A stretch of 58,446 nucleotides of DNA from Amycolatopsis azurea DSM 43854 (lineage in GTDB: Bacteria; Actinomycetota; Actinomycetes; Mycobacteriales; Pseudonocardiaceae), in assembly GCF_001995215.1 (NCBI RefSeq), contig NZ_MUXN01000031.1, forward strand, positions 1 to 58,446. The letters are read 5' to 3'. The position numbers were made by a program, and so were the translations under genes. Below the pieces are notes generated by a model. The model searched no databases. It was not told the origin of the DNA and saw only the letters and a list, made by a program, of their open reading frames with translations. This document shows, in pieces, positions 58,169 to 58,446 of the stretch (positions within the stretch are counted from its first letter, which is position 1; each line of letters starts with the position of its first letter).

Positions 58169-58446
58169 AGCCGGGATCCTTGCTCGGGTGGTCGGCCGGG
58201 TGGTTCGACGCGATCTGGCGTTCTGTCCAGCGTGACAGCTCCTCCGGCGCACGCAAGTCCTTTTCGGCCTTCGAACACCCTGCCGCCGACGAGGACGCGG
58301 CGGTTTCGCGTGACTGGATGGACGACACGTGTGTCCAGGCGGACGACTCGCGGCAGACCACCGGCTCGGTCGGCTGGTCGTGAGTGGCGTTTCGGGTCAT
58401 TGAGGGGTAAGGCAAATGTGGCGAGTTCAGTCGCTCGCCCGTACGC
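58169..58446. other. Right edge: promoter region and start of another composite repeat
   Basis: GGACGACACGTGTG at 58319-58332 is related to the tandem repeat at 33549-33620. GGTCGTGAGT is at 58376-58385. From 58411 the sequence enters the composite repeat (GGCAAATGTGGCGAGTTC...) and is cut by the window end, so hairpins probably follow outside. Confidence 0.55.

Noticed and set aside
1..58446. rRNA, tRNA, riboswitch or attachment-site features
   Set aside because: Reading both strands I saw no tRNA cloverleaf, rRNA segment or recognisable riboswitch core; a covariance-model scan would be needed to exclude small ones.

Overview
This window is high-GC DNA from a filamentous actinomycete. Several features point to the Pseudonocardiales, and Amycolatopsis is the best guess: GTG/ATG starts with tight GTGA/ATGA couplings, apparently leaderless genes, a type VII secretion pair, many small two-component systems, and intergenic spaces filled with long near-perfect hairpins. 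The genus is an inference from style, not from a marker gene. I see no rRNA, tRNA, CRISPR array, integrase or transposase.

Layout. 1-1357: a repeat-filled edge, a secreted protein and a small gene coupled to a HelD/HelR-type RNA polymerase-associated ATPase (1333-3453) with a palindrome at its start. 3506-7078: a likely operon of ECF-like sigma factor, membrane-tethered NMT1/SsuA-like ligand-binding protein without permease or ATPase genes, and SEFIR (TIR-like)-TPR protein. This looks like a signalling or conflict cassette and is the strongest candidate for an undescribed system. 7340-10754: an AurF-type diiron N-oxygenase with its FprB-type reductase, divergent from an epoxide-hydrolase-like enzyme across a perfect operator-like palindrome.

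11475-22846: an apparently complete indole-3-acetic acid (auxin) catabolic cluster: an MHS transporter, iacI, a FixJ-type regulator, iacH, an unknown 89-aa gene, iacG, a PAS-PAS sensor kinase, then iacA-iacB-iacC-iacD-iacE-iacF. The 10-mer AGGATTTCCC lies upstream of each of the three likely transcription units and is a candidate regulator site. The expected product is catechol; no ring-cleavage gene is present here.

22805-31576: a methyltransferase, an HNH-like zinc protein, an MBL-fold hydrolase pair, a type VII secretion EspC-like protein with a barnase-type toxin lacking a neighbouring immunity gene, a VOC protein, a quinone-oxidoreductase-like enzyme with a divergent TetR regulator, and a degenerate LuxR regulator coupled to a lipoprotein with a BPL_N/glutamine-amidotransferase-like fold. 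31817-37973: two NarL-type two-component systems, a VOC protein, a secreted phospholipase A2 and a secreted TAP-like peptidase.

38477-45734: a beta-oxidation-like island (acyl-CoA dehydrogenase, 3-hydroxyacyl-CoA dehydrogenase, two-subunit CoA-transferase, LysR regulator, MHS transporter, MaoC hydratase) resembling dicarboxylate-degradation (dca-type) modules, without thiolase. 45852-58168: a MerR regulator with two textbook 19-bp-spacer MerR promoters controlling itself and a secreted peptidase, a GPP34 protein, an APC transporter/membrane protein/M20 peptidase operon, a drug exporter fused to a winged-helix-like tail, a HAF-repeat protein and an APH-like kinase. Non-coding gaps are dominated by several families of dispersed hairpins, including a ~203-bp composite element present twice at about 97 % identity.
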